Below, one piece after another: positions 44,923-55,478 of a DNA stretch of 64,000 nucleotides. The translations under genes and the position numbers were made by a program. This DNA comes from an uncultured Oscillospiraceae bacterium (GTDB lineage: Bacteria; Bacillota; Clostridia; Oscillospirales; Acutalibacteraceae). Below the pieces are notes generated by a model. That model searched no databases. It saw only the letters and a program-made list of their open reading frames with translations, and was not told the DNA's origin. Position 1 is the stretch's first letter. Each line of letters opens with the position of its first letter. The stretch lies in NCBI GenBank assembly GCA_900541565.1, contig UQKB01000006.1:1-64000 (forward strand). The letters run 5' to 3'.

Positions 44923-46357
44923 TTGAAAGATCCTCCTGTGCGGGGCCGTCCTGCAGGTGGCCCGTATGATCAAACCGGGAACCGTGGCACGGGCAATCCC
45001 AGCTTTTTTCTTCGGGGTTCCATTCCAGCTGGCACCCCAAATGGGGACAACGCGTGGAAACCGATACCGTTTTTCCGTCGCTTGTCCTGTATACACCCCT
45101 TTTTTTTCCTTGATGTTGTGCAATACCGCCGTGTCCGGGCAAAATTTCCCGGGATTTTGTGCGCGGCGTTGTAAACAATTGGCGGGAAAGGCCTTTTATT
45201 GCATGCGCGCCTTCGTTTAAAAAACTTTTTGCAGACGCGCGCGGCGTAAAGCGCCGCGGGGAAAAAAGTGCCGTGCAAGGGAGCGGCTGCTGTGTAATCA
45301 GGCCGCATAAAAGGATAGCCGCTACCATGGCGTTTGTCATGCCCCACTTTTGGTAACCTGTAGCTACGTACCAATTGGGTCGGGAAGAGGAAAAGCGGCC
45401 AATATAAGGCAGCCCGTCCAGCGTTATGCAGTCCTGTGCAGACCACCGCAGATACGGTGTGCTTCCCGGGAAAAGTGCGGCAGCCTTTTTAAGCAGTGCC
45501 TGGTATTGCCCGCCGTTTTTGTTTTCCCCGGTGCGGTGTTTCCCCCCTCCCAATAAAAGCAGATCTCCCGCGCTGCGCAGCGACCAGGCATCATCGCTGT
45601 CGATGCCTAAATACATGCCCTGCAGGGAAGGGGCGTTTTGCAGCGCCAGCACATAGCTCCTTTCCTGGTGCATACGCATAAAATAATAGCCCGGCATATT
45701 GATAAAGGGATAATGGCAGGCAAAAATAATATGGTCCGCCTTTACCGTTGCGTTTTCTGTCTGGATATGGTTGTCGGAAACTTCTGTTGCCTTTGTCTTT
45801 TCAAAAATACAAAGCGGTTGTGCAACGGCGTTTAAAAATGCAAGCGGGTCAAATTGCGCCTGCTTTTCAAATTTTACGGCGCCTGCAACGGCAAAGGGCA
45901 GTTCTGTCTGATCGGTAAACACAGCGTCAATCCCCAGCTTCTGCGCATAGATTGTTTCCTTTTCCAGTGCCTGCGCGTTTTTTAGCGTATAAAGATATGC
46001 TGGAGCGTTCCGAAAACGGCATTCAATCTGTTTTTCTTTAATGATTGTGCGATAAGCGGCAAGGGCCTGTTGGCCCGCGTCTGCGTACTGCTTGGCCCGT
46101 TGTATTCCAAGCTGCTCAGCAAGCCGTGTATAAAACAGGCCGTGCTGTATTGTGATTTTTGCAGTTGTGTTTTTGGTTTGTCCCTGTCCGATCCGGTCGG
46201 CTTCTAAAATAACGGTTTCTACGCCATGCTTTTCCAAATAATAGGCGAGTAAAACCCCGGTAAGACCGCCGCCGATTACAGCGGCCTGTGTGCGAATACT
46301 TTTTGTCAGCGGAGGACGAGGGGGGATTTTTGTATGCTTGCTCCAAATGGATTCCAT
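44912..46357 (-). CDS. FAD-dependent oxidoreductase with C-terminal Rieske 2Fe-2S domain
   Basis: The product is 481 aa. Residues about 20-400 are a DadA/glycine-oxidase-like FAD domain, starting with the dinucleotide fold QAAVIGGGLTGVLLAYYLEKHG and ending with the FAD contact WYVATGYQKWGMTNAM. The C-terminal 75 residues are a Rieske domain with ligands Cys437-x-His439 and Cys455-x-x-His458. This is the YhfW-type arrangement. It should oxidise an amine or a similar substrate and pass electrons to the Rieske centre. It is coupled to the tocopherol-cyclase-like gene. Confidence 0.92.
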   Translation of the reverse strand: MESIWSKHTKIPPRPPLTKSIRTQAAVIGGGLTGVLLAYYLEKHGVETVILEADRIGQGQTKNTTAKITIQHGLFYTRLAEQLGIQRAKQYADAGQQALAAYRTIIKEKQIECRFRNAPAYLYTLKNAQALEKETIYAQKLGIDAVFTDQTELPFAVAGAVKFEKQAQFDPLAFLNAVAQPLCIFEKTKATEVSDNHIQTENATVKADHIIFACHYPFINMPGYYFMRMHQERSYVLALQNAPSLQGMYLGIDSDDAWSLRSAGDLLLLGGGKHRTGENKNGGQYQALLKKAAALFPGSTPYLRWSAQDCITLDGLPYIGRFSSSRPNWYVATGYQKWGMTNAMVAAILLCGLITQQPLPCTALFSPRRFTPRASAKSFLNEGAHAIKGLSRQLFTTPRTKSREILPGHGGIAQHQGKKRGVYRTSDGKTVSVSTRCPHLGCQLEWNPEEKSWDCPCHGSRFDHTGHLQDGPAQEDLSNEE

Positions 46358-46511
46358 GGTTTCACCTCTTATTTAGCCTTTTCAGAATCTGGAAAAAAAT
46401 GCATGCAATACAAAAATTGCCGTTTTATTTAAAAGGCAATGCCGCAAGTAAAATTGTTTTTATGTATATAACAGGCAGGTTTCTAACAATTGGCCTTTGT
46501 TAAAATGCCTT

Positions 46512-47834
<1,323 letters not shown>

Positions 47835-48049
47835 TTATTATCTTCTGCACAGAATGGTTTTATTCCTCCCTTTGCCGAAAAAGGGCATGCATCACAGAAA
47901 CAAGCTGTATACAAAAAATACACCGCAAATGCAAATTGCAACAATCACATTATTGCCCGTTGCAGTATATATTATAGTAGGTTCTAAGGTGCAGAAAGAA
48001 ACACTGCAACCGTTTTTCTGCGCCTGAAAAGGAAAGGAGAGCAAACATT

Positions 48050-48364
48050 TTGACAACAATTTATTATACCGTAGAACCGGGCGATACCCTTTGGGGCATT
48101 GCGCAGTACTTCGGAACAACTGTAAACGACATAGCAAGGTATAACGGCCTTGCTTTTCCCGATAAGATTTTTCCAGGGCAGCAATTGCGTATTCCCACAA
48201 CTGCGGGCCAGGCGCCGATGTGGTATGTGGTTCGCCCAGGGGACACGCTGTGGAGCATTGGGCAAAGATATGGAATTACCGTACCGGAAATATTGCAGCT
48301 GAACAATTTTGACAACCCAGACGTAATTTATCCGGGCCGCTTGCTCCGTCTGCGCGCCCAGTAA
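48050..48364 (+). CDS. Small protein made of two LysM domains
   Basis: The product is 104 aa from a TTG at 48050 with AAAGGAGAG upstream. It consists of two LysM modules: YYTVEPGDTLWGIAQYFGTTV to about residue 49 and WYVVRPGDTLWSIGQRYGITV to the end. LysM binds N-acetylglucosamine-containing glycans such as peptidoglycan. There is no signal peptide or enzymatic domain. Proteins of this kind occur in the mother cell of spore formers, where they join spore coat or cortex layers; this role here is inference. Confidence 0.88.
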   Translation: MTTIYYTVEPGDTLWGIAQYFGTTVNDIARYNGLAFPDKIFPGQQLRIPTTAGQAPMWYVVRPGDTLWSIGQRYGITVPEILQLNNFDNPDVIYPGRLLRLRAQ

Positions 48365-48404
48365 CTTTTATATTACAAACAATCCTCCTTCATATCCTAT
48401 ATAA

Positions 48405-48438
48405 AAAAGCTTCTTCGGCACAATGCGAAGAAGCTTTT
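48405..48438. terminator. Bidirectional terminator between the LysM gene and mazF
   Basis: A 13-bp stem AAAAGCTTCTTCG/CGAAGAAGCTTTT with an 8-base loop and A/T-rich flanks between two convergent genes. Confidence 0.9.
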
Positions 48439-48468
48439 ATTCTTTCTTTATAATCCGTTGCGGGATGC

Positions 48469-48840
48469 CTATGTAGCCTCCCGCATTGCATGGCTTGACG
48501 CAAGGCCGAAGCTTATAGAGATTGCTTTGTCAACCATGTCCATAGAATGCCCGTCCAGGCAGCCCATTTTTTCCTTCAGGCGGCGTTTGTCAATTGTCCT
48601 GATCTGTTCTAAGAGTACGACAGAGTCCTTTAAAAGCCCACTGTTGACCGTTCCAAGTTGAATGTGCGTGGGCAGCTTTGCCTTTTCCTGCTGACTGGTA
48701 ATCGCCGCGGCAATTACCGTAGGGCTAAACCGGTTGCCGACGTCGTTTTGTACAATAAGCACAGGCCGGACGCCGCCCTGTTCCGATCCTACAACGGGAC
48801 TTAAATCGGCATAAAAAATATCACCGCGTTTAATGTTCAT
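48469..48840 (-). CDS. mazF: MazF/EndoA-type mRNA interferase
   Basis: The product is 123 aa. It starts [36 protein letters not shown], the canonical start of Bacillus EndoA (NdoA), and RTIDKRRL carries further conserved residues. It cuts mRNA at short specific sequences when not bound by its antitoxin. The usual antitoxin gene (mazE/endoAI) directly upstream is missing: the region between 48841 and the terminator at 49053 holds no open frame longer than a few codons. The chromosomal context after nnrD and a lipoprotein gene is typical for this toxin in Firmicutes. Confidence 0.95.
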   Translation of the reverse strand: MNIKRGDIFYADLSPVVGSEQGGVRPVLIVQNDVGNRFSPTVIAAAITSQQEKAKLPTHIQLGTVNSGLLKDSVVLLEQIRTIDKRRLKEKMGCLDGHSMDMVDKAISISFGLASSHAMREAT

Positions 48841-49052
48841 GTTTTTACCGTTCCTTTCTCAAGTAAAATTCGTAGATAAACGTCATTTGGATCTTAGGGT
48901 AATGCAATACTTACCAGAGACCCCGCGGATCGATTTTTAAAGTTGAGCAATGATCCTGTGTTTTTATTTTTGCCAGAAAAATTTGGGTTTATACCATTAC
49001 TCAATACATATTATTAAGGCCAATCCATTTTTGATACTGTATAAATCGTGCA

Positions 49053-49091
49053 AAAAAGCCGCTGCTTTTTATCCCAAAGCAGCGGCTTTTT
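49053..49091 (-). terminator. Terminator between the lipoprotein gene and mazF
   Basis: A perfect 16-bp stem AAAAAGCCGCTGCTTT/AAAGCAGCGGCTTTTT with a 7-base loop. It overlaps the stop of the lipoprotein gene and isolates mazF, which therefore needs its own promoter. Confidence 0.9.
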
Positions 49092-49614
49092 AAGTAAATG
49101 CTTTTTGATCTTGCAATTCTACTATAAGTGATAATTCATTAATTTCTACTTTTTGTATAAATCCGGTTTGATTGTCGCAGGTAATGATAAAATCCCCGCT
49201 TTCGCATGTGCCCAAAAAGCATGTGTACGCTTTCTCGCGCTGTTTAATCGACAACTGCTCCGGCAGCGAACAAGCAGAGAGCACATGGATCAGAGCGCTT
49301 GCAAAAGAGGTAGCCGGCAAATATTCTGTATTGGACTGACAAAACAGATCTTTATATTCTATACTGCAGGCATCTCCTCCCAGCCACTTAAAACACAGCC
49401 CCTGCAGCGTTTCGGGAGCTGTCAGCATTACACTTGCGACCCCTTCCTTTGTATTGCTGACTTCGCAGGAAAAAACATTTTCGTTTTCCGTTACCTTTGC
49501 TGTTGCAGCAAAATCTGTGATGGGATCAATCGGTTCATCTTGAAAAAAGGTACACGCTGCAAAAAACGCCATAACCGAAATGATGGCAACAGCGACGGGA
49601 ATAAAACGGCGCAT
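49090..49614 (-). CDS. Putative lipoprotein of unknown function
   Basis: The product is 174 aa. The signal peptide (MRRFIPVAVAIISVMAFFAAC) ends in a lipobox FAAC with Cys21. The mature part has several beta-strand-like stretches and ends VEINELSLIVELQDQ, loosely like LolA/sorting-type lipoprotein folds. I do not recognise a defined family. It lies between nnrD-nnrE (55 bp upstream) and mazF, and ends at a terminator. Confidence 0.75.
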   Translation of the reverse strand: MRRFIPVAVAIISVMAFFAACTFFQDEPIDPITDFAATAKVTENENVFSCEVSNTKEGVASVMLTAPETLQGLCFKWLGGDACSIEYKDLFCQSNTEYLPATSFASALIHVLSACSLPEQLSIKQREKAYTCFLGTCESGDFIITCDNQTGFIQKVEINELSLIVELQDQKAFT

Positions 49615-49669
49615 AACATACCACCTGTATAATCATGTAAAATATATACAAACTGTATTTTAAACGTCG

Positions 49670-51211
49670 TTATTTACCTGCAAATGCATTTTTTATAACG
49701 TACGGTAAAATTTCAACCATATCTGTGGGCAGCATAGACAGCTTTCCATACTTTTCGGCGCAGCAATCACCAGCAAGGCCATGCAGATATACGCCCGCCG
49801 CCGCCGCCCGAAACGGCTGTACGCCCTGTGCCGCAAGCGAAGCAATCATGCCTGCAAGCACATCTCCGCTTCCAGCCTTGGCCATACCGGCGTTCCCGGT
49901 AGGGTTGACAAGGGTTTCTCCGTCTGCGCCTGTAATCAGGGTTTTCGCTCCTTTCAGCACCGCTATTACGCCGTAGTCCTGTGCCAGACGCTGCGCATAA
50001 TCAAAGCGGGCGGTTTGTACCTGCTCTGCTGTTACATCAAACAGCCTTGCACATTCCCCGGGATGTGGTGTCAAAATAACCGGCGCTTTTGCTTCTTTTA
50101 ATATATCTATATGTCCGCACAGCGCATTTATGCCATCGGCATCTAAAATCAGCGGAACCCGCACAGCGCGTATAAATTCGTGCACCAGTTTTTGAGAGGC
50201 TTCAGAAAGGCCCAGTCCGCATCCAAGCAAAACAGCACTCGCGCGCTGCGCCTGTTCCAACAAATAGGGAATAGCGCTGCCGGATATCCCGCCGTCGCTG
50301 TCCTCCACCGGAATATATACCGGCTGTACCAGCTGTGATGCAACAATGGGATAAATGCAGCGCGGCAGGGCAAGGCGCACAAGCCCCACGCCGCACCGTA
50401 AGGCCGCGTTTGTACTCATAACCGCCGCCCCGGCCATACCGTAGCTTCCACAAACCGAAAAAAGCGTCCCGCAGCTGCCTTTGTTGTCAGAAATTTTTCG
50501 TACAGGGAGTGCCGTATTTGCATATTGCTCCGTTACGGTCTGGTACAGATAGGGGCTTTCTTCTACCAGCGCTTGATCAATTCCAACCGGTGCTACAACC
50601 GTTTCCCCACAGTAATCCATAGAGGGATACAACACATGAGCCGCTTTGAGCGTGGTAAACGAAACCGTTACAGTTGCCTGGAATGCGCCGTTTATAACAC
50701 GGCCCGTGTCGCACTGCACACCGCTGGGCAGGTCAATGGAAAGGACTCTGCCGCCTTTAGAATTCACACGCTGTACAAGCTCGTACATTGGCTCCGAAAG
50801 GGCGCCCTGAAAGCCAATGCCGTAAAGCGCGTCTATAATAAAATCTGCTCCGTCAAGCTTTTCAAATACCTTTTCTTTGCTTTCCCAATAGCGCCAAACA
50901 GGCACACCGCAGGCAGAGGCCGCTTTTAATGCCGCAACGGCATCCGGTGTGCGCGGTTCCCCGTCTATCAATAAAATGACCGCCTGAATACCCTTCTGTT
51001 TTAAATATCCAGCCGCAACACAGCCGTCGCCGCCGTTGTTCCCTTTTCCACATACGACTGCCACCTGACATCCCTGCTTTGCACCCATCCGGTCAAGCAA
51101 AACCTGGGCGGCCGCCTGGCCTGCCGTTTTCATAAGAAAATAATAGGTTGCTCCCTCGTTTACCGCACGCTGTTCAAGCTCACGCATCTGCTGTGCAGAC
51201 AAAATCTTCAT
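49670..51211 (-). CDS. nnr: Bifunctional NAD(P)HX epimerase/dehydratase
   Basis: The product is 513 aa. The N-terminal half (1-215) is the YjeF_N epimerase domain: AVVCGKGNNGGDGCVAAGYL and VLSIDLPSGVQCDTG. The C-terminal half (about 230-510) is the ribokinase-like ADP-dependent dehydratase, with LDADGINALCG, LTPHPGECARL and NAGMAKAGSGDVLAGMIASL. Together they repair hydrated NADH and NADPH. The fused form is common in bacteria. No damage is seen. Confidence 0.96.
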   Translation of the reverse strand: MKILSAQQMRELEQRAVNEGATYYFLMKTAGQAAAQVLLDRMGAKQGCQVAVVCGKGNNGGDGCVAAGYLKQKGIQAVILLIDGEPRTPDAVAALKAASACGVPVWRYWESKEKVFEKLDGADFIIDALYGIGFQGALSEPMYELVQRVNSKGGRVLSIDLPSGVQCDTGRVINGAFQATVTVSFTTLKAAHVLYPSMDYCGETVVAPVGIDQALVEESPYLYQTVTEQYANTALPVRKISDNKGSCGTLFSVCGSYGMAGAAVMSTNAALRCGVGLVRLALPRCIYPIVASQLVQPVYIPVEDSDGGISGSAIPYLLEQAQRASAVLLGCGLGLSEASQKLVHEFIRAVRVPLILDADGINALCGHIDILKEAKAPVILTPHPGECARLFDVTAEQVQTARFDYAQRLAQDYGVIAVLKGAKTLITGADGETLVNPTGNAGMAKAGSGDVLAGMIASLAAQGVQPFRAAAAGVYLHGLAGDCCAEKYGKLSMLPTDMVEILPYVIKNAFAGK

Positions 51212-51303
51212 GTTTGGGCCCCTTTCTGTTGTCTATATTCCTGTAGCTTCTACTTTCTTTCCGTTTCATAAGCCAGTTTCTGCTACCAGTATAATATAAA
51301 GAA

Positions 51304-51329
51304 AGGGAGGATGCAATCGCATCCTCCCT
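51304..51329 (-). terminator. Terminator of the second sortase operon
   Basis: An 11-bp stem AGGGAGGATGC/GCATCCTCCCT with a 4-base loop, followed on the minus strand by TTCTTTATAT, about 40 bp after the membrane-protein gene. Confidence 0.8.
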
Positions 51330-51368
51330 AACAGTAAGCTTTTTTCTATTGCAAAAGAAAAACACTTG

Positions 51369-52226
51369 TTATTTTGCGCCTATAATGGCTTTTTTCCTGC
51401 TTCTGTAATGCATATAGATAAAAAACGCCGAAAGCAGCGCCAAAACGGCTGCGGCTATAAAGAACGCATTTAAAAACTGTGTAACACACGAATAATACAG
51501 GTTAAACAACGCTCTGGACATAATTGCAAGCTTATCCAACTTATTGATACAGTAAGCCGCTACGGGAATGACAAGTGTCATCAGCAGCGTTCCCAAAGTG
51601 GAATAAGCCAAGTATCGATAGGCCCTGTGCTTCCATTTATTAGTCGCAATAATCACAACCGCAATAAGCAGTACTACAAAGGCACAGGCCAGCGTTACAT
51701 AAAATACCGGCGAGAGCAGCTGGTGGAAATACCCTGCAATCAGGTCAAAATACGGCAGCTGTACGCGGGAAGCATAAATGCTGGCGGCTTCATTAATGGT
51801 TGTAGTAAGGTTTTGCTGCGCTTCCTGCGACACCGTAAGATTGTTTTCTGCAATATATGCATCCAGCTTTTCACGGAAATACTGTTTAAAGCGCGTAGTG
51901 TCTACCGAAGTATCTTCCCCGGAATAAAAGCTTTCAATGTAATTTGCCACATCCTCGCGCAGGATTACCTCATCCACAAAATTTTCAAAAAACACTTCAT
52001 TTATGCCGCTGGCGTTCCCAAGATCAATCAATTCTTCTGTAATTTCGGAAGAAAGCTCAGAAAAATAGTTGGAATCGTTGACCATATTTAAAATATAATT
52101 TCTATTTAAAAAGGTTGCCTGTAAAATAATCAGCAAAACCAGAAAAAAAGACAGCATGGAAAGAAGAAAAGAAAATATAGAATACAATACTTTTGCCAAT
52201 GTACTTTCCACGGCAGATTTCGGCAT
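51369..52226 (-). CDS. Sortase-linked integral membrane protein of unknown function
   Basis: The product is 285 aa. One membrane helix lies near the N-terminus (about 18-40). A long extracytoplasmic region (about 42-165), mostly helical and acidic, follows, and then three more helices (about 172-192, 208-228, 252-272) with a basic tail RSRKKAIIGAK. I do not recognise the family. It is the third gene of an operon with a sortase and its likely substrate, 15 bp after the sortase. It may help secretion or anchoring, or be a membrane partner of the substrate. Confidence 0.7.
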   Translation of the reverse strand: MPKSAVESTLAKVLYSIFSFLLSMLSFFLVLLIILQATFLNRNYILNMVNDSNYFSELSSEITEELIDLGNASGINEVFFENFVDEVILREDVANYIESFYSGEDTSVDTTRFKQYFREKLDAYIAENNLTVSQEAQQNLTTTINEAASIYASRVQLPYFDLIAGYFHQLLSPVFYVTLACAFVVLLIAVVIIATNKWKHRAYRYLAYSTLGTLLMTLVIPVAAYCINKLDKLAIMSRALFNLYYSCVTQFLNAFFIAAAVLALLSAFFIYMHYRSRKKAIIGAK

Positions 52227-52241
52227 GCGTTTATCCCTCCT

Positions 52242-52916
52242 TTATTTGTTTACAACGATCTTTGGCCCCGATACCAAACGGGCATATACAAAAAAGCGCT
52301 CGTTGGTAAGGCCAAGCTCATCAAAGGGATAACAGGTGTACATCACAAGATTTTCCTCGTCTGCACCCAGATCCAGTTCTGACGGGTTGGAAGCGCTGCG
52401 CACCTCTGTTTTTGTAATGCTATAGGTATAGTTGCCATAGCTGGTGCGGATGGTCACCACCGCGCCCTCCTGCGCATTTTTCAGGCCGTTAAAATACGTG
52501 TTGTTATGGCCGGCAATCAAAATGGTTTTCCCATAGCCCGGTACAAAACTGCCATTGAAGATCCCCACGCCATTGCGCAGCGCTACGCTGCCATCGCCAA
52601 AAAACAAATTAACGTCCTGCACAGATGTGTTTTCCACACTGATTTTCCCAAACATTTCACCATATTTGGGATACGTGATATCGGATGCATTGACTGTTTC
52701 CTGCACGTCTGTATCTTCTACCGGCACAAAAATATTGTTGTATTCCCTGTCATGCTCCAATTTCTGGTCGGCAAAAAACATGTCTGCAACCCCTATAAAT
52801 GGCGCAAGCAGGGGAGATAACGCAAAGTAAAGAATTCCATAAGCTCCTATAAAAAATACAATAGGAAGAATTATAAAATTCTTCCTACTGAACTCTCTTT
52901 TAATTTTACGCGTCAT
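52242..52916 (-). CDS. Class D-like sortase
   Basis: The product is 224 aa. After one N-terminal membrane helix (about 14-36) the sortase fold shows the catalytic His in ILIAGHNNTYFNGL, the Cys195 in LVMYTCYPFDELGLTNERFFVYARL, and the Arg of NERFF. The motif TCYPF and the short length fit class D better than A or B. Its ATG follows directly after the stop of the upstream substrate gene (TAAATG), so both are coupled. Its likely substrate is the IKTTG protein encoded upstream. Confidence 0.9.
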   Translation of the reverse strand: MTRKIKREFSRKNFIILPIVFFIGAYGILYFALSPLLAPFIGVADMFFADQKLEHDREYNNIFVPVEDTDVQETVNASDITYPKYGEMFGKISVENTSVQDVNLFFGDGSVALRNGVGIFNGSFVPGYGKTILIAGHNNTYFNGLKNAQEGAVVTIRTSYGNYTYSITKTEVRSASNPSELDLGADEENLVMYTCYPFDELGLTNERFFVYARLVSGPKIVVNK

Positions 52917-53576
52917 TTATGACCTCGCCCTTTTTGTTTTTACAAGGTAAACACCAGCTACCGCAACAAACAGTATAATCACTGCGGAAACAGCTAAAGC
53001 TGCCGTTGCATCGGAGGACATACCGGTTGTTTTAATAGCATCCCCGCCGGTTGTTGTTCCGCCCGGTTCACCAGAGGACGATGCAGAACCGTCTGAGGGG
53101 GAAGTAGGCTCTTCCGTGGTATAAGGAATAATCAGTGCCTCTGCCAAAAAAGCAACGTTTCCGTTGGGATCAAGAATGGTAACAATATTGGTTTTAGGCT
53201 GTACAGTAAGGGTCATACCCAATACGCCAACCGCCTTCTGCCCAAGCTCCATAATTTCTATTTTCTGCTCATACGTAAGCATGTTAAAGCTTGTTGCAGC
53301 ATTGTCGATCATAATCTTTTCACCCTGCTGGATGTACCCAATAATTTCATCAGCCTGCTGTGGTGTCATATCAATCGTATTAAAATAGTTTTCAGCCTGA
53401 TTGACATATTCTGTGGGAATCATATAATAACCGTTCCCAATTTCCACTTTAGAAGAAAGTTCGTCTAAAACTTTCTGCTCGCTCTCGTTAATACCAGCCG
53501 CCGATACAGATACTGCTAAAGCAACTACCAATATCATTGCCAGCAAAACGGCCGCAAATTTTTTCATTTCCTTCAC
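52917..53576 (-). CDS. Surface protein with IKTTG sorting signal
   Basis: The product is 219 aa. A signal peptide (about 1-27, MKKFAAVLLAMILVVALAVSVSAA after MKE) precedes a mainly helical domain (28-150) with ESEQKVLDELSSKVEIGNGYYMIPTEYVNQAENYF and MTPQQADEIIGYIQQGEKI. A Ser/Gly/Thr-rich linker leads to IKTTG (181-185), a hydrophobic helix and a basic tail KTKRARS: a sorting signal. The domain is not one I recognise. It is the first gene of an operon with its sortase and a membrane protein. Confidence 0.8.
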   Translation of the reverse strand: MKEMKKFAAVLLAMILVVALAVSVSAAGINESEQKVLDELSSKVEIGNGYYMIPTEYVNQAENYFNTIDMTPQQADEIIGYIQQGEKIMIDNAATSFNMLTYEQKIEIMELGQKAVGVLGMTLTVQPKTNIVTILDPNGNVAFLAEALIIPYTTEEPTSPSDGSASSSGEPGGTTTGGDAIKTTGMSSDATAALAVSAVIILFVAVAGVYLVKTKRARS

Positions 53577-53674
53577 TCCTTATCTGAATCTGCCCTTATC
53601 ATAGCATAAGAGATGATGAAAGTAAATACTTTTCAAAAGGAAATTAATGCAATTTGTCGAATTTTTAACAAATT

Positions 53675-54373
53675 TTAACTTAAAATAACACTTTTACTAT
53701 TCTTCTGAATAGTATCAATGTAATCGTTTCCTAATTTTTTAGATATTATACCCATACCTGTGCTAAAATCTGCCCCTCTTGCCAAAGAATGTGTGTCTGT
53801 CCCGACAAGATCTACCAAATTTCGCTTGATCAGTCCAAGCAGCTTTCTTCTGCGTGAAAAGAAAGAAAGCGACCCCAGGTTGATCTGCATTTTGCAGCCC
53901 ATCTGCTGCAGCTCAGATATAAGCGCCGGGTCTTTCATTAAAGAATAATACCGTTCAATATGGGCGATCACAGGGTGGACCCCATAATTGTTCATCAGTT
54001 TGTACAGCATATCCCCGCCCCTGGCGGCAAAATCTATGCTGTAAGGGAACTCTACCAACAAATAGCCTGTCCCGCTATAGCATAGCGGCAGCAGCGAAGA
54101 ATTATTAAAGATATAGTCTGTAATATAAGCTTCGCTTGCCAGAATATAGGTAACCCCCTGAACAGGTGCCTGCAGCAAAACATTATACGCCTGCTCCCGC
54201 CTTGTCAAAAAATCCGAAAGGCTTTCCCTGTCCGAATAGAAATGGGGGGTAAGCGCAATGTGCGTAACGCCGTCGCTTTGCAGTTTTTTTACAAGCTGCA
54301 AAGCGTCCTGCAAATCTTTGGCTCCGTCGTCAATCCCTGGAAGAATGTGTGTGTGCATATCATATTGATTCAT
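53675..54373 (-). CDS. CpsB/YwqE-type protein-tyrosine phosphatase (PHP fold)
   Basis: The product is 232 aa. It starts MNQYDMHTHILPGIDDGAKDLQDAL, the hallmark of the CpsB/CapC/YwqE family, and has metal-binding stretches THIALTPHFYSD, PVIAHIERY and LVGTDTHSL. These manganese-dependent enzymes remove phosphate from tyrosine kinases that control exopolysaccharide synthesis. No kinase or capsule gene is in the window. It stands alone between the sortase operon and leuB. Confidence 0.9.
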   Translation of the reverse strand: MNQYDMHTHILPGIDDGAKDLQDALQLVKKLQSDGVTHIALTPHFYSDRESLSDFLTRREQAYNVLLQAPVQGVTYILASEAYITDYIFNNSSLLPLCYSGTGYLLVEFPYSIDFAARGGDMLYKLMNNYGVHPVIAHIERYYSLMKDPALISELQQMGCKMQINLGSLSFFSRRRKLLGLIKRNLVDLVGTDTHSLARGADFSTGMGIISKKLGNDYIDTIQKNSKSVILS

Positions 54374-54401
54374 ACATAAAAATCCTTTTAATCGGTGTCA
54401 G

Positions 54402-55478
54402 TCATTTTTCAAGCAAAGAGCAGACCAAATCCCCCATTTCCCTGCAGGAAACCTTTTTTGTTCCTTCCGTATAGATATCAGGGGTTCGGCAAGTTTCAAG
54501 CGCCCGGTTGACTGCGCTTTCTATTGCGGCGGCAGCTTCCTCCTGTCCCAGCGAATAGCGCAGCATCATCGCAACAGATAAAATGGTCGCAAGAGGATTG
54601 GCAATCCCTTTGCCTGCAATATCCGGCGCGGAACCGTGGATCGGCTCGTATAGCCCCGCTTTTTCCCCGTTGAGGCTGGCAGAGGCCAGCATACCGATCG
54701 ATCCGCTGATCATGGAAGCTTCGTCCGATAAAATATCGCCGAAAATATTGGACGTTACAATCACGTCAAACTGACCCGGATTGCGCACCAGCTGCATAGC
54801 GCAGTTATCCACATACATGTGGTTGAGCTCTACCTGCGGAAATTCCTCGGCTATACGTATGACCGTTTCACGCCAAAGCCTGGAGGATTCCAGCACGTTT
54901 GCCTTGTCTACGCTCGTCAGCTTTTTTTTGCGCTTCATCGCCATGTCAAACGCTACCCTTGCAATTCTTTCAATTTCAGGTACGGTATACATTTCCGTGT
55001 CATAAGCGCAAGCAACGCCGTTTTGCTCTGTACGTCCCCGCTTTCCAAAATAAATGCCGCCTGTAAGCTCGCGGACAACTAAAATGTCCAAAGCCTTGCC
55101 AATCACTTCATCCTTTAAAGGGGATGCTTTCTTTAACGGCTCAAAAATCACTGCCGGGCGCAAATTTGCAAACAGCCCAAGCGCGCCCCTGATCCCGAGC
55201 AATCCGGCCTCCGGGCGAAGATGACCGGGGAGCGTGTCCCATTTTGCACCGCCGACCGCCCCCAGCAGAACAGAATCGGCCGCCTTGCATTTTTCTACCG
55301 TAGCGTCCGGCAGCGGAACGCCGGTGTGGTCTATTGCCACACCGCCAAGGTCCGCATAATCATACGTCACCGAAAAGTCAAATTTCTGCGCCGCCTTATC
55401 AAGTACCTTAACGGCTTCGTCTACAATTTCGGGGCCAATACCGTCGCCCTTTAATAAAACAATTTTATAATGGTTCAT
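54402..55478 (-). CDS. leuB: 3-isopropylmalate dehydrogenase
   Basis: The product is 358 aa, the family's usual length. It catalyses the NAD-dependent oxidative decarboxylation in leucine synthesis. Signatures include [28 protein letters not shown], the active-site [17 protein letters not shown] and [20 protein letters not shown]. leuA and leuCD are not next to it, at least on the upstream side shown. The stop lies 28 bp before the CpsB-like gene. Confidence 0.95.
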   Translation of the reverse strand: MNHYKIVLLKGDGIGPEIVDEAVKVLDKAAQKFDFSVTYDYADLGGVAIDHTGVPLPDATVEKCKAADSVLLGAVGGAKWDTLPGHLRPEAGLLGIRGALGLFANLRPAVIFEPLKKASPLKDEVIGKALDILVVRELTGGIYFGKRGRTEQNGVACAYDTEMYTVPEIERIARVAFDMAMKRKKKLTSVDKANVLESSRLWRETVIRIAEEFPQVELNHMYVDNCAMQLVRNPGQFDVIVTSNIFGDILSDEASMISGSIGMLASASLNGEKAGLYEPIHGSAPDIAGKGIANPLATILSVAMMLRYSLGQEEAAAAIESAVNRALETCRTPDIYTEGTKKVSCREMGDLVCSLLEK

